From an uncultured Eubacteriales bacterium (GTDB lineage Bacteria; Bacillota; Clostridia; Christensenellales; Aristaeellaceae): a stretch of 64,000 nucleotides of DNA. The stretch spans positions 1-64,000 of the forward strand of contig ONRC01000002.1 in assembly GCA_900320085.1 (NCBI GenBank), in the 5' to 3' direction. Numbering within the stretch: the stretch's first letter is position 1; each line of letters begins with the position of its first letter. A model generated the notes under the pieces. It was not told where the DNA came from. It saw only the letters and a list, made by a program, of their open reading frames with translations, and did no database searches. Positions 8,737-16,906 of the stretch are shown here, in pieces. Position numbers and translations under genes: made by a program.

Positions 8737-9592
8737 GCCGCTTCCCCTCCTTCCACAGGGCCAGCAGGGCGGGCAGCGCCTGCTCCTCCCTGAAAACATC
8801 CTCAGGGCAGGGAAGGCCCATAGCCCGCAGCTTCATGCCCAGCTTGCACACGGAGGGCACGTCCAGCCCCATCCCTTCCAGGCGTTCCGCGTGGCGGAAG
8901 ATTTCCTCCGGGGTGCCCTCCATGGCGATGGCGCCGTGCTCCATCACCACGGCGCGGGTGGCGAAGCGGGCCACGTCGTCCATGGAATGGGAGATCATCA
9001 CGACGGTGGTTCCCTGCTTGTGCAGGCCCGAAATGAGCTGCAGCATATCCTCCCGGCTCTGGGGGTCGAGGCCAGCGGCGGGCTCGTCCAGCACCAAAAT
9101 CCGGGGCCGCATGGCCAGCACGCCCGCCATGGCGACCCGGCGCATCTGGCCGCCGGACAGCTCAAAGGGGGATTTTTCCATGATCTCCGGTTCGGCCAGC
9201 CCTACCTTTTGCAGCGCTTCGATGACGCGTTCCTTGATTTCCCCCTCGGACAGGCCCAGGTTCTTCGGGCCGAAGCCCACGTCCTTGGCGACGGTTTCTT
9301 CAAACAGCTGATGCTCCGGGTACTGGAATACCAGCCCCACCGCCTTGCGCACCTCCCGCTTGTCAAAGCCCTTTTGATGAATGTCCTGCCCGTCCAGCAG
9401 CACCCGGCCGGAGGTGGGCTTGAGCAGGCCGTTGATGTGCTGGGCCAGGGTGGATTTGCCGGAACCGGTGTGGCCAATCAGGGCCAGAAACTCGCCCTCC
9501 CGGATGGACATGTTCACGTCCTGGATGGCGGTGGCCTGGAAGGGGCTGCCGGGCTGGTAGGTATGGGTCACGTGCTCCAGGGTCACTTGCAC
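8726..9592 (-). CDS. ecfA2: ECF transporter ATPase EcfA2
   Basis: 288-residue ABC ATPase. Walker A GHTGSGKST is at about 40-48, the Q-loop is in LVFQYPEHQLFE, the signature is LSGGQMRR, Walker B ends in VLDEPAAGLDP, and the switch His is in ISHSMDD. The YPEHQLFEE segment is typical of EcfA2. The start is GTG 9592, overlapping the end of ecfA1 by 10 bp. It forms a heterodimer with EcfA1 under EcfT. Confidence 0.95.
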   Translation of the reverse strand: MQVTLEHVTHTYQPGSPFQATAIQDVNMSIREGEFLALIGHTGSGKSTLAQHINGLLKPTSGRVLLDGQDIHQKGFDKREVRKAVGLVFQYPEHQLFEETVAKDVGFGPKNLGLSEGEIKERVIEALQKVGLAEPEIMEKSPFELSGGQMRRVAMAGVLAMRPRILVLDEPAAGLDPQSREDMLQLISGLHKQGTTVVMISHSMDDVARFATRAVVMEHGAIAMEGTPEEIFRHAERLEGMGLDVPSVCKLGMKLRAMGLPCPEDVFREEQALPALLALWKEGKRHGA

Positions 9593-10419
9593 AGCCGGGC
9601 CACCTCCTCCGCCATTTCCTCCACGGTCAGGATGCCGTCTTTCAGCGGCATGCCCTGGGCGCGAAGCTGTTCCGCCAGGCGCGCCATGGGCGGCGCGTCC
9701 AGCCGGTAGGGGCGGATGCGCTCCACGTCCGAAAAGATTTCGCGGGGCGTGCCGTCCAGCACGATCTGGCCCTGATACATGACGTGAGCAAAATCACATT
9801 CTACCGCTTCTTCCATAAAGTGGGTGATCCACAGCACAGTGATGCCTTGCTCCTGATTTAAACGCTTCACCGCCTGCATCACTTCCCGCCGTCCCTGGGG
9901 GTCCAGCATGGCGGTGGATTCGTCAAAAATAATGGCCTCCGGGGCCATAGCCAGCACGCCCGCAATGGCGACGCGCTGCTTCTGCCCGCCGGACAGAAGG
10001 TGCGGCGCCCGGTCGGCGAATTTGAGCATCCCCACGTCCTTAAGCGCTTTGTCGATGCGGGCGGGCATTTCTTCTGTGGGCACGCCGATGTTTTCCAGGC
10101 CGAAGGCCACGTCCTCCCGCACGACGGTCGCCACCAGCTGGTTGTCCGGGTTCTGGAACACCATCCCGGCCCGGCGGCGGATCTCCCAGGTTTTTTCGTC
10201 GTCCTGGGTGTCCATGCCGCAAACAGTCACGTGCCCCTCCGTGGGCAGGTACAGCCCGTTGATCAGCTTCGCCAGGGTGGATTTGCCTGAGCCATTCTGG
10301 CCCAAAATCGCGTGAAAGGAGCCGCGCTCGACGGTCAGAGACACATCCCGCACCGCCATCGGCCCGCCTTCGTCATAAGAAAAGGATACGTGGTCCACCG
10401 AAATAATAGGTTCTGCCAT
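9583..10419 (-). CDS. ecfA1: ECF transporter ATPase EcfA1
   Basis: 278-residue ABC ATPase. Walker A is GQNGSGKST, the Q-loop MVFQNPDNQLVA (NPDNQ is typical of EcfA1), the signature LLSGGQKQR and Walker B IIFDESTAMLDP. Serine follows the catalytic Glu, a common EcfA1 variant. ATG 10419 is preceded by GAGGAAAT at good spacing; the longer in-frame extension has no ribosome binding site. It is the first gene of the operon. No substrate-binding S-component is adjacent, so this is a group II shared module whose S-proteins are elsewhere. Confidence 0.95.
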   Translation of the reverse strand: MAEPIISVDHVSFSYDEGGPMAVRDVSLTVERGSFHAILGQNGSGKSTLAKLINGLYLPTEGHVTVCGMDTQDDEKTWEIRRRAGMVFQNPDNQLVATVVREDVAFGLENIGVPTEEMPARIDKALKDVGMLKFADRAPHLLSGGQKQRVAIAGVLAMAPEAIIFDESTAMLDPQGRREVMQAVKRLNQEQGITVLWITHFMEEAVECDFAHVMYQGQIVLDGTPREIFSDVERIRPYRLDAPPMARLAEQLRAQGMPLKDGILTVEEMAEEVARLCK

Positions 10420-10547
10420 CCGATTTCCTCGTTCCTGCTTATAATGCGTTCCATGGAACGCAGGCCGATTATACCATACTTTTCCCTTGGCCGCAAGACA
10501 AAAGCGTCCTGCCAACCGGGAATGACGCCTGTAAAAAGCCACAGTAA

Positions 10548-10581
10548 AAAGCCGCCTCATCCCGGGAGGGAAGGCGGCTTT
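10548..10581 (-). terminator. Rho-independent terminator of the ssb-like operon
   Basis: AAAGCCGCCT (10548-10557) pairs with AGGCGGCTTT (10572-10581). On the minus strand the stem is followed by TTTTTACTG. It closes the deacetylase and ssb-like operon before ecfA1. Confidence 0.8.
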
Positions 10582-10617
10582 GGAATCGGTTCCCGATGCG
10601 ATAGGTCAGAGGATCAA

Positions 10618-11274
10618 TCATTGCAGTGCGTTTTCCCGCTCCAAAATCGGCTGAACGGGCAGCGGCATATCCTTGAGGCACGTCAGCCGGCTCAGGGACA
10701 CTTCATAGGCCATGCGGTTGATGACCGTGCCGTCGGGCAACTGCTTCTGGTATTCGCGGCTCTGGAAGCGGCCCTGCACCTCCAGCTTATCCCCCACGTT
10801 CAGGCTGGCGGCGTACCTTGCCGTGCGGCCCCAGGCAATGCAGGGGATATAATCGCTCTTGCCGAAGGCGCGGTTGACAGCCAGCATCAAATCAGCGATT
10901 TCCCGACCGAAGGGCGTGGTACGGAAAGAGGGCGGCTTGCAGATCGCCCCGGTCAGCCGGATGGTGTTGGGATTTTCATCGTCGTCCGGCGGCAGCAGCC
11001 GTTGGGCGAACGCCGTCAGCAGCAGCCGTCCCGCGCCGCCCAACACCTTGTTGTAGGAGCGCAGCTGCCCGTGAATGGTGATGCGCACGCCCGGCGTGAC
11101 CTGGCTGTTCATCAGCCGCTCGGAAACGGTGACAGGCAGCAGGTCGCTGGCGCCGGACAGCCTCGGCACCCGGATGTCCAGGCGGTAAAAATTTTCCCCG
11201 AACACCTCATGATCCAGCACAGGCGTATTTTCGATTACGCCGCAAAGGGTGAGCTGGTTGTTTTCCGTATCCAT
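10618..11274 (-). CDS. SSB-like protein with two OB folds
   Basis: 218 residues with two successive OB-fold regions. The first is about 1-100 (LTLCGVIENTP...VTIHGQLRSY). The second is about 105-205 (IRLTGAICKPPSFRTTPFGREIADLMLAVNR...KLEVQGRFQSR) and carries the typical SSB pattern. It probably binds single-stranded DNA; it lacks the acidic DDDIPF-type tail of a main SSB, so it is an accessory paralogue. I chose ATG 11274 because GGAGGT lies 12 nt upstream; an alternative GTG at 11286 touches the Shine-Dalgarno. Its start abuts the end of the deacetylase gene, with which it is co-transcribed. Confidence 0.82.
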   Translation of the reverse strand: MDTENNQLTLCGVIENTPVLDHEVFGENFYRLDIRVPRLSGASDLLPVTVSERLMNSQVTPGVRITIHGQLRSYNKVLGGAGRLLLTAFAQRLLPPDDDENPNTIRLTGAICKPPSFRTTPFGREIADLMLAVNRAFGKSDYIPCIAWGRTARYAASLNVGDKLEVQGRFQSREYQKQLPDGTVINRMAYEVSLSRLTCLKDMPLPVQPILERENALQ

Positions 11275-11282
11275 GTTTGTTT

Positions 11283-12086
11283 TCACACCTCCGGTATTGT
11301 CGTAGCCGCAGGATGCTGTTTTCCCTGCGGGTCAATGGTTGTCTGTCCGGGCAGGAGCACCGATGACACAGGCCCCGGGGTCAACCCCCGTTCCCGGTAG
11401 CTTTTGAGCACGGTGGGCAGCGCCTCCACGATATACTGGGAGTCGTTGTGGAACAGCACGATGTCGCCGCTTTTTACGTTCTTGGTCGCCCGGTCGATGA
11501 GGGGCTGCACGCCCTTGTTTTTCCAGTCCAGCGAATCCACGCTCCATTGAACGACCTCGTAGCCGTTCTGCCGGGCGGTGAGCACCACGTCATTGTTATA
11601 GTCCCCATAGGGCGGGCGGAACAGGGTAGGCCGCTGCCCGACGAGCTTTTCCACGTTGACGCTCATGGTTTCCAGCTCCTGAGCGATCCTGTCCCGGCTG
11701 AGACTGCTCATCTTGGGATGGGTGGTGGAGTGGTTGCCGATCTCGTGGCCCCGGGCCGCGATTTCCTTGACCAGCTCCGGGAAACGCTGGGTCCAGATGT
11801 CCACTAAAAAGAACGTTGCCTTGATGCCATTTTCATCCAGGATATCCAGTATTTTTATTGTTTTTTCCCCGCCCCACGCCGCGTCGAAGCTGATGGCGAT
11901 TTTTCCGTCGTCCCTGTCCACCGAATAAACCGGTAATTCCCGTTTCCGGGCCAGCACCTCCGCCGTGCGCGCGCCGGACACATACGCCGCGCTGACCGCG
12001 CTAAGCAGCAGGATCGCCAGCAGCGTGCCCGCCACCCAGCGCTTTTTTGACGCATCCGGAACGGCGCGTTCCGTTCGTTTGATCAT
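11283..12086 (-). CDS. PdaB-like membrane-anchored polysaccharide deacetylase
   Basis: 267 residues with an N-terminal anchor (about 17-40) and a NodB domain (about 60-245). NodB motif 1 reads ISFDAAWG instead of TFDDG, a form typical of the PdaB/YlxY group in spore formers. Motif 2 is HSTTH (metal ligands), and FRPPYG and a VLFHND end complete the barrel. The enzyme is expected to deacetylate cell-wall glycan outside the membrane, although the altered first motif leaves activity uncertain. ATG 12086 has GGAGG 8 nt or so upstream. It leads a two-gene operon with the SSB-like gene. Confidence 0.87.
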   Translation of the reverse strand: MIKRTERAVPDASKKRWVAGTLLAILLLSAVSAAYVSGARTAEVLARKRELPVYSVDRDDGKIAISFDAAWGGEKTIKILDILDENGIKATFFLVDIWTQRFPELVKEIAARGHEIGNHSTTHPKMSSLSRDRIAQELETMSVNVEKLVGQRPTLFRPPYGDYNNDVVLTARQNGYEVVQWSVDSLDWKNKGVQPLIDRATKNVKSGDIVLFHNDSQYIVEALPTVLKSYRERGLTPGPVSSVLLPGQTTIDPQGKQHPAATTIPEV

Positions 12087-12399
12087 TTCCTTCCGCCTCC
12101 CTTCCCGGCCAGTGTATGCAGGCGGGAAAGAATTTAGAAGAGGGGGCTTTGGGCAGGCACAGAGGTATTATATCCATTTCGCCGGGAAGATAGAAGTGCC
12201 TTCGGGCCAAAGCGACAAAGGTTCTGAATTTCCGACAAAAGTAGACAACACGGGGCTTTGCCGAAAAGAATGAAAGCGGAGCAAAAAACATTCAGAGAAG
12301 GGAATAGGTTATATACCTACCCATTTTCATTTTACCCATAAAAGCTTAAATAAACCTTAACCCGCGCCGGCCAGTCCTCCAGGCGGCATGAAATTTTTC

Positions 12400-12428
12400 T
12401 TGCTTTTCCATTGCTTTTCGTTTATAAT
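12400..12428 (+). promoter_or_regulatory. Promoter of the polyphosphate:AMP phosphotransferase gene
   Basis: TTGCTT (12400-12405), a 17-bp spacer and TATAAT (12423-12428), about 70 bp before the ATG. The rest of the divergent intergenic region 12087-12399 is AT-rich and I see no other gene or clear motif in it. Confidence 0.65.
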
Positions 12429-12499
12429 AGATGAAAAGGGAAAAAAAGTTCCATTTTTGTCATATCAATCATTGATGAAAGCAATTGGAGGAAAGACGA

Positions 12500-13990
12500 A
12501 TGCTGAAGGATTTTGAACGCAAAAAGCCCGAGGACAAGGAAGCCCTGAGCGCGGAAATCAAAGAAATACGGGAAACGCTGCTGGGACAGCAGCAATTGCT
12601 GCGGGACGCCAAGCTGCCGGTGATCGTGCTGATCGAGGGCTGGGCCGCGGCGGGCAAGGGCAGCCTGATCAAAGAATTGATCAGCGAGATCGACCCGCGC
12701 TTCTACACCGTGGTGTCCCCGGTGATCGTGCCGGAAACGGAGGAACGCTATCCTTTCCTCTATCCTTATTTTAAAGCGATTCCCGAAAACGGAAAGATCA
12801 CCTTCCTGGATTCCGGCTGGATGGAAAGCGCCGTGCGCAAATACCTGCGCCACGAAATCACCAAGGACGAATACCGCCGCCGGGTGCGCCAGGTAAACGA
12901 GTTCGAGCGTCAGCTGCGGGACGGCGGTTATCTGGTGCTGAAAATCTTTTTGCACATCGAAAAGAAGGAGCAGTTCGAGCGCCTGCAGGCCCTGGTGGAC
13001 AATCCCGAAACCGAGTGGCGCGTGACGGAGGAAGACCTGTGGCAGCACCGGGAATACAAGCGCTTCATGGAAGCCTATGACGACTTCATGGAGAAAACCG
13101 ACGACATCCTGCCCTGGCACATCCTGGACGGCAGCCGCCGCAAGACCGCCGTGCGGGACGCCATGAAGCTGCTGGCCCAGAAAATCCAGTATGGCCTGGA
13201 CAACGGGCGGTATGTGGGTGATCCGTTTGAGGAGGAATTCCCCCTCAAGGAAATGCCCAAGCTGGCCGAGGTGGATCTCTCCCCCAGCATCGACGACGAG
13301 GAATACAAGAAGGAGCTCAAAAAGCTCCAGACCCGGCTGAGCGAGCTGCACAACATCATCTACCGCAAGAAGATTCCCGTCATCCTGTGCTACGAGGGCT
13401 GGGACGCCGCGGGCAAGGGCGGCAACATCCGCCGCGTGGCGTACCCCCTGGACCCCCGGGGCTTCGACGTGCACCCCATCGCCTCTCCCCTGCCCCACGA
13501 GCTGAACCGCCAATACCTGTGGCGCTTCTGGACGCGGCTGCCCCGCACCGGCCACATCTGCATCTTTGACCGCACCTGGTACGGCCGGGTGATGGTGGAA
13601 CGCCTGGAGGGCTTCTGCTCCGAAAAGGACTGGCAGCGGGCCTACAACGAGATCAACGAGTTCGAGCGCCAGCTCACCGACTGGGGCGCGGTGGTGCTGA
13701 AATTCTGGATCCACATCGACCAGGACACCCAGCTGGCCCGCTTCACCGAGCGCCAGAACACCCCGGAAAAGCAGTGGAAGATCACCGATGAGGATTGGCG
13801 CAACCGGGAAAAGTGGCCCCAGTACGAGGTCGCCGTGGACGAAATGCTGCAAAAGACCAGCACCAAAAACGCGCCCTGGTACATCATCGAATCCAACGAT
13901 AAAAAATACGCCCGCATCCGCACCCTGAAAATCATCATCAAGGCGCTGGAAAAGGCGTGTGAAAACCATTTTGAGCAGATGATGGAATAA
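12500..13990 (+). CDS. Polyphosphate:AMP phosphotransferase (class II PPK2, two fused domains)
   Basis: 496 residues made of two PPK2 domains in tandem. The Walker A-like motifs are EGWAAAGKG (46-54) and EGWDAAGKGG (about 298-307). A second-domain lid DRTWYGRVMVERLEG and the SGWMESAVR equivalent in the first domain are visible. Two-domain PPK2 proteins (PAP) phosphorylate AMP to ADP with polyphosphate; the second domain is normally the active one and the first lacks the canonical DRSWYGR-type lid, as here. ATG 12500 is set by GGAGGA at 12487-12492; TTG 12485 overlaps that site. It is monocistronic with a strong terminator. Confidence 0.92.
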   Translation: MLKDFERKKPEDKEALSAEIKEIRETLLGQQQLLRDAKLPVIVLIEGWAAAGKGSLIKELISEIDPRFYTVVSPVIVPETEERYPFLYPYFKAIPENGKITFLDSGWMESAVRKYLRHEITKDEYRRRVRQVNEFERQLRDGGYLVLKIFLHIEKKEQFERLQALVDNPETEWRVTEEDLWQHREYKRFMEAYDDFMEKTDDILPWHILDGSRRKTAVRDAMKLLAQKIQYGLDNGRYVGDPFEEEFPLKEMPKLAEVDLSPSIDDEEYKKELKKLQTRLSELHNIIYRKKIPVILCYEGWDAAGKGGNIRRVAYPLDPRGFDVHPIASPLPHELNRQYLWRFWTRLPRTGHICIFDRTWYGRVMVERLEGFCSEKDWQRAYNEINEFERQLTDWGAVVLKFWIHIDQDTQLARFTERQNTPEKQWKITDEDWRNREKWPQYEVAVDEMLQKTSTKNAPWYIIESNDKKYARIRTLKIIIKALEKACENHFEQMME

Positions 13991-14002
13991 AACCGTACAC
14001 TT

Positions 14003-14034
14003 CAAAAGCCCCGGAGAATCCCTCCGGGGCTTTC
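14003..14034. terminator. Bidirectional terminator
   Basis: AAAGCCCCGGAG pairs with CTCCGGGGCTTT around a short AATC-containing loop, with T-rich ends on both strands. It separates the converging phosphotransferase and nagZ genes. Confidence 0.8.
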
Positions 14035-14046
14035 CGCTTATCCACT

Positions 14047-15519
14047 TTACCTCTTGATCAGTTCGAGCACGGCATTCAGCGCCAATTCATCATACTGCCA
14101 GGCCGCAATTTGCCATACCGTTTCCGGCAGGCCCTCTGCGTACAGAGGAACGCTCATATTCACCGCCACGGTCTGTATTCCATCACCGGCCAACCGGCAG
14201 GCGGCTTGGACGGCTTTGCCGTTGTCCGGGTGCCTGTTCAGGAACACCACGGCGGTTTTCGTTCCCGCGGGAGCTGTTTCTTCCAATCCGATATGCTTTC
14301 CCTGGAACAATTCCGCACAAATTGCCGCCGCGTCCAGGGGCACGTCGTCGCTGGCAAACGACGCAGCCTTCGCGGGTACGCCCAGGAACACGGTGTTTTC
14401 ATCCAGCGTGGGCAGGGGTTTGCCCTCCAGCGCGTGAACAATCTGTACCGCCTTACGCATGATCTTTTTCGCAAGCGCTTTTTGCTCTGCGCTGCCGAAC
14501 TGGGTTTGATCCCCCATGGGCAGCGGCAGGGCTTTTTTGATTTCCACGATGTGGGAAAAGCGCTGCTCGATTTCGTCCTTGTCCATCTGGCCGTTTTCGA
14601 TCGCTTGGTAAATGTATTCGCTGGCGGAGGTGGCCTGTTCCTCGGAGTGGCAAATCAGCGCCATGTCCACGCCCGCGGCCAGTGCCCGGCGTGTGCCCTC
14701 CTCGATGCCGTACAAATCCATCACCGCGTTCATTTCCATGCCATCGGTCAGGCTGATGCCCCGGAAGCCCAGCTTCTCCCGCAGCAGGCCGGTCATGATC
14801 TTTCGGGACACGGTGCCGGGGATGCCCTCGGACTCAAATGCCGGGCACACCAGATGCGCCGACATGATGCCCTTCACCCCTGCGCCGATGGCCGCGCGGA
14901 AGCTGACCAGCTCGCAGGCTTCGATTTCTTCGGCGGTCTTGTTCAGGATGGGCAGGCCCAGATGGGAGTCCACTGCCGAATCCCCCAGACCGAAGAAATG
15001 CTTGGCGCAGGCGAACACGCCCGTTTCCTGGACGCCGCGCAGATAGGCCGCGCCGAATTCTCCCGCCTTTTCGGGTGTGGAAGCAAAGCTGCGGTTCCCC
15101 AGGGCGGTTTCGGGGTTGGTGAGCACATCCATCACCGGAGCCAGATTGAAGTTGATGCCCACGGCCCGGAGTTCTTCCCCGATCAGCCTGCCGATCTGAT
15201 AAGCGTTCTCCGGGCTTCCGGTTGAGCCAATCGCCAAAGCGCAGGGCGTTTCGGCGGCAATGTCCGCCAGCCGCGACACGCTGCCGCATTCCTCGTCGAT
15301 CATGATGAAAGGTTCGATGCCCGTTTCTTTTACGATCAGCTCCCGCAGGGACGCGCACAGGGCTTTCAGCTGCGCGTAGCTTTTCACGTTCCGACGGAAC
15401 AGCAGCGCGTTGCCGACCTTGTATTGCTTCACCAGCTCCACGTACTCCGGCGGCACTTCCAGCCCGTCAAAGCCTACCACCAGACGTTGGCCGATTTTGA
15501 TTCTCATTTCTTCAGTCAT
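14047..15519 (-). CDS. nagZ: GH3 beta-N-acetylhexosaminidase, NagZ type
   Basis: 490-residue glycoside hydrolase family 3 protein expected to release GlcNAc from GlcNAc-MurNAc fragments. The barrel carries EECGSVSR, NFNLAPVMDV and GNRSF. The NagZ loop reads KHFFGLGDSAVDSH (173-186), keeping the Asp-x-His acid/base dyad (D184, H186) but with PGHG changed to FGLG. The nucleophile is D259 in SLTDGMEM. A smaller C-terminal alpha/beta domain follows, as in Firmicute NagZ. No signal peptide is seen, so it would act inside the cell. ATG 15519 follows AAGGAGAAT. It lies behind namZ, with repeat D1 between them. Confidence 0.9.
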   Translation of the reverse strand: MTEEMRIKIGQRLVVGFDGLEVPPEYVELVKQYKVGNALLFRRNVKSYAQLKALCASLRELIVKETGIEPFIMIDEECGSVSRLADIAAETPCALAIGSTGSPENAYQIGRLIGEELRAVGINFNLAPVMDVLTNPETALGNRSFASTPEKAGEFGAAYLRGVQETGVFACAKHFFGLGDSAVDSHLGLPILNKTAEEIEACELVSFRAAIGAGVKGIMSAHLVCPAFESEGIPGTVSRKIMTGLLREKLGFRGISLTDGMEMNAVMDLYGIEEGTRRALAAGVDMALICHSEEQATSASEYIYQAIENGQMDKDEIEQRFSHIVEIKKALPLPMGDQTQFGSAEQKALAKKIMRKAVQIVHALEGKPLPTLDENTVFLGVPAKAASFASDDVPLDAAAICAELFQGKHIGLEETAPAGTKTAVVFLNRHPDNGKAVQAACRLAGDGIQTVAVNMSVPLYAEGLPETVWQIAAWQYDELALNAVLELIKR

Positions 15520-15536
15520 AACGATTCTCCTTATCC

Positions 15537-15648
15537 TGTTTTCTGGGGGAAACCGCTCTTTGGAAAACCTCATCCGGCCCTACGGGCCACCTTCCCCTAA
15601 TAGGGGAAGGCTGAAAGCGGTTTTCCCCAGACCCCCTTCCGAGAAAGG
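15537..15648. repeat. Family D repeat, copy 1
   Basis: The outer arms CTGGGGGAAACCGCT (15543-15557) and AGCGGTTTTCCCCAG (15616-15630) pair with one mismatch. Inner hairpins are GGCCCTACGGGCC and CCTTCCCCT/AGGGGAAGG. It shares its outer frame with the copy at 24285-24460. It lies between namZ and nagZ within the operon. Confidence 0.75.
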
Positions 15649-15692
15649 CAAAAGGAACAGTATTCTTCTCTGCCTTGATATTTCTCGCGGTA

Positions 15693-16835
15693 TTAAGTAT
15701 ATAAAAGGAAAGGCTTTCGCTGTTCCAGGAACGTTTCCCGCGCGGGCTTGTGCGCTTCCAGCAGGGAGCGGGCGTCGTGCCGCCCCAAGCGGTAGGCATC
15801 GGTGCCCAGCAGCTTGTCGATGAAAAAACTGTCCGGGGTATGGGACACCCATTCCAGCATGTCAGGATGCAGGGCGCGGATCTCGTCTAAAAGGGTCAGC
15901 GCGCCTTCCACCACGTTTGCTTTGTTCCGGTCGGTGATATGCACCTGCACCCCGGCGCAGGGCTGGCCCGCATGCTTGGAGAAGGTGGGGGTAAAATACG
16001 CCGCCCGGAAATGCAGCCCCGGCAGGTTATGCTTTTCCATCCGTTTTTCCAGCGTCCGGGCGTCGATCCACGGCGCGCCGATGTACTCAAAGGGCAGCGT
16101 CGTGCCCCTTCCCTCGGATATGTTTGTTCCCTCGAACACGCATGTGCCGATATACGCCAGCGCCGCGTGGAAGGTGGCGCAATTGGGCGACGGCGCGACC
16201 CAGGGGATGTCCAAATCATCCAGATAATCGCTGCGGTTCCAGCCCTGCAAAGGAATCACCGTCAAATCCAGATTGAGCTTCAAATGGTCCTTCACCCACA
16301 GGGCGTATTCTCCCATCGTCAGGCCGTACCGGGTGGGCAGGGGATACATGCCCACATAGGAGGCAAACCGCGTATCCAGCACCGTTCCCTCCACTCGTTC
16401 CCCGCCCAGAGGATTCACCCGGTCGAACACCACCACGGGTTTGCCCGCCCTGGCGCACTCCTCCATGGCGAAGGACAGGGCGTACAGGTAGGTATAAAAC
16501 CGCGCTCCCACGTCCTGCATATCGAAACAGAACACATCAAAGGTATCCAGCATTTCCTGCGTTAATCGGTGGGTTTTGCCATATACCGCGTACACCGGCA
16601 CGCCCGTCACCGGATCGGGCTGGGTTTCATACGCCGCGCCCGCCTGCACGTCCCCCCGGATGCCGTGCTCCACCGCAAACAGCGCGGTCAGGCTGTATCG
16701 TGCGTTCAGCAAATCAATGCCGCTGCGGAACCGCCGGTCGATGCCCGTCTGGTTGGTCATGAGCCCGACGCGCTTGCCCTTGCAAACCGGATCGGCCAGC
16801 TCCAGCCTGTCCAGGCCGGATAGAATCCTTTTCAT
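15693..16835 (-). CDS. namZ: Exo-beta-N-acetylmuramidase NamZ (DUF1343)
   Basis: 380 residues, full length for the NamZ/DUF1343 family, which removes MurNAc from the non-reducing end of peptidoglycan fragments. Recognisable blocks are GLMTNQTGID, AVEHGIRGDVQAG, FDMQDVGARFYTY, VFDRVNPLGG, PSPNCATFHAAL and FEGTNISEGRGTTLPFE. The Glu residues in the EHGIRG and NISEGRG motifs are the likely catalytic candidates. There is no signal peptide, so the product would act on imported fragments. ATG 16835 has AAAGGATGG upstream. Its neighbours (nagZ, ABC importer, murQ, murK) strongly support MurNAc salvage. Confidence 0.93.
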   Translation of the reverse strand: MKRILSGLDRLELADPVCKGKRVGLMTNQTGIDRRFRSGIDLLNARYSLTALFAVEHGIRGDVQAGAAYETQPDPVTGVPVYAVYGKTHRLTQEMLDTFDVFCFDMQDVGARFYTYLYALSFAMEECARAGKPVVVFDRVNPLGGERVEGTVLDTRFASYVGMYPLPTRYGLTMGEYALWVKDHLKLNLDLTVIPLQGWNRSDYLDDLDIPWVAPSPNCATFHAALAYIGTCVFEGTNISEGRGTTLPFEYIGAPWIDARTLEKRMEKHNLPGLHFRAAYFTPTFSKHAGQPCAGVQVHITDRNKANVVEGALTLLDEIRALHPDMLEWVSHTPDSFFIDKLLGTDAYRLGRHDARSLLEAHKPARETFLEQRKPFLLYT

Positions 16836-16850
16836 CCAGCACCATCCTTT

Positions 16851-16883
16851 AAAAAGGCCCCGTTTCCGCGGGGAAACGGGGCC
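16851..16883 (-). terminator. Intercistronic terminator after the solute-binding protein gene
   Basis: GGCCCCGTTTCC (16856-16867) pairs with GGAAACGGGGCC (16872-16883), followed on the minus strand by TTTTT. It lies between the binding-protein gene and namZ. Partial readthrough would make the binding protein more abundant than the enzymes downstream. Confidence 0.82.
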
Positions 16884-16906
16884 AGAGGATTTTTGTTGAA
16901 CTCAGC

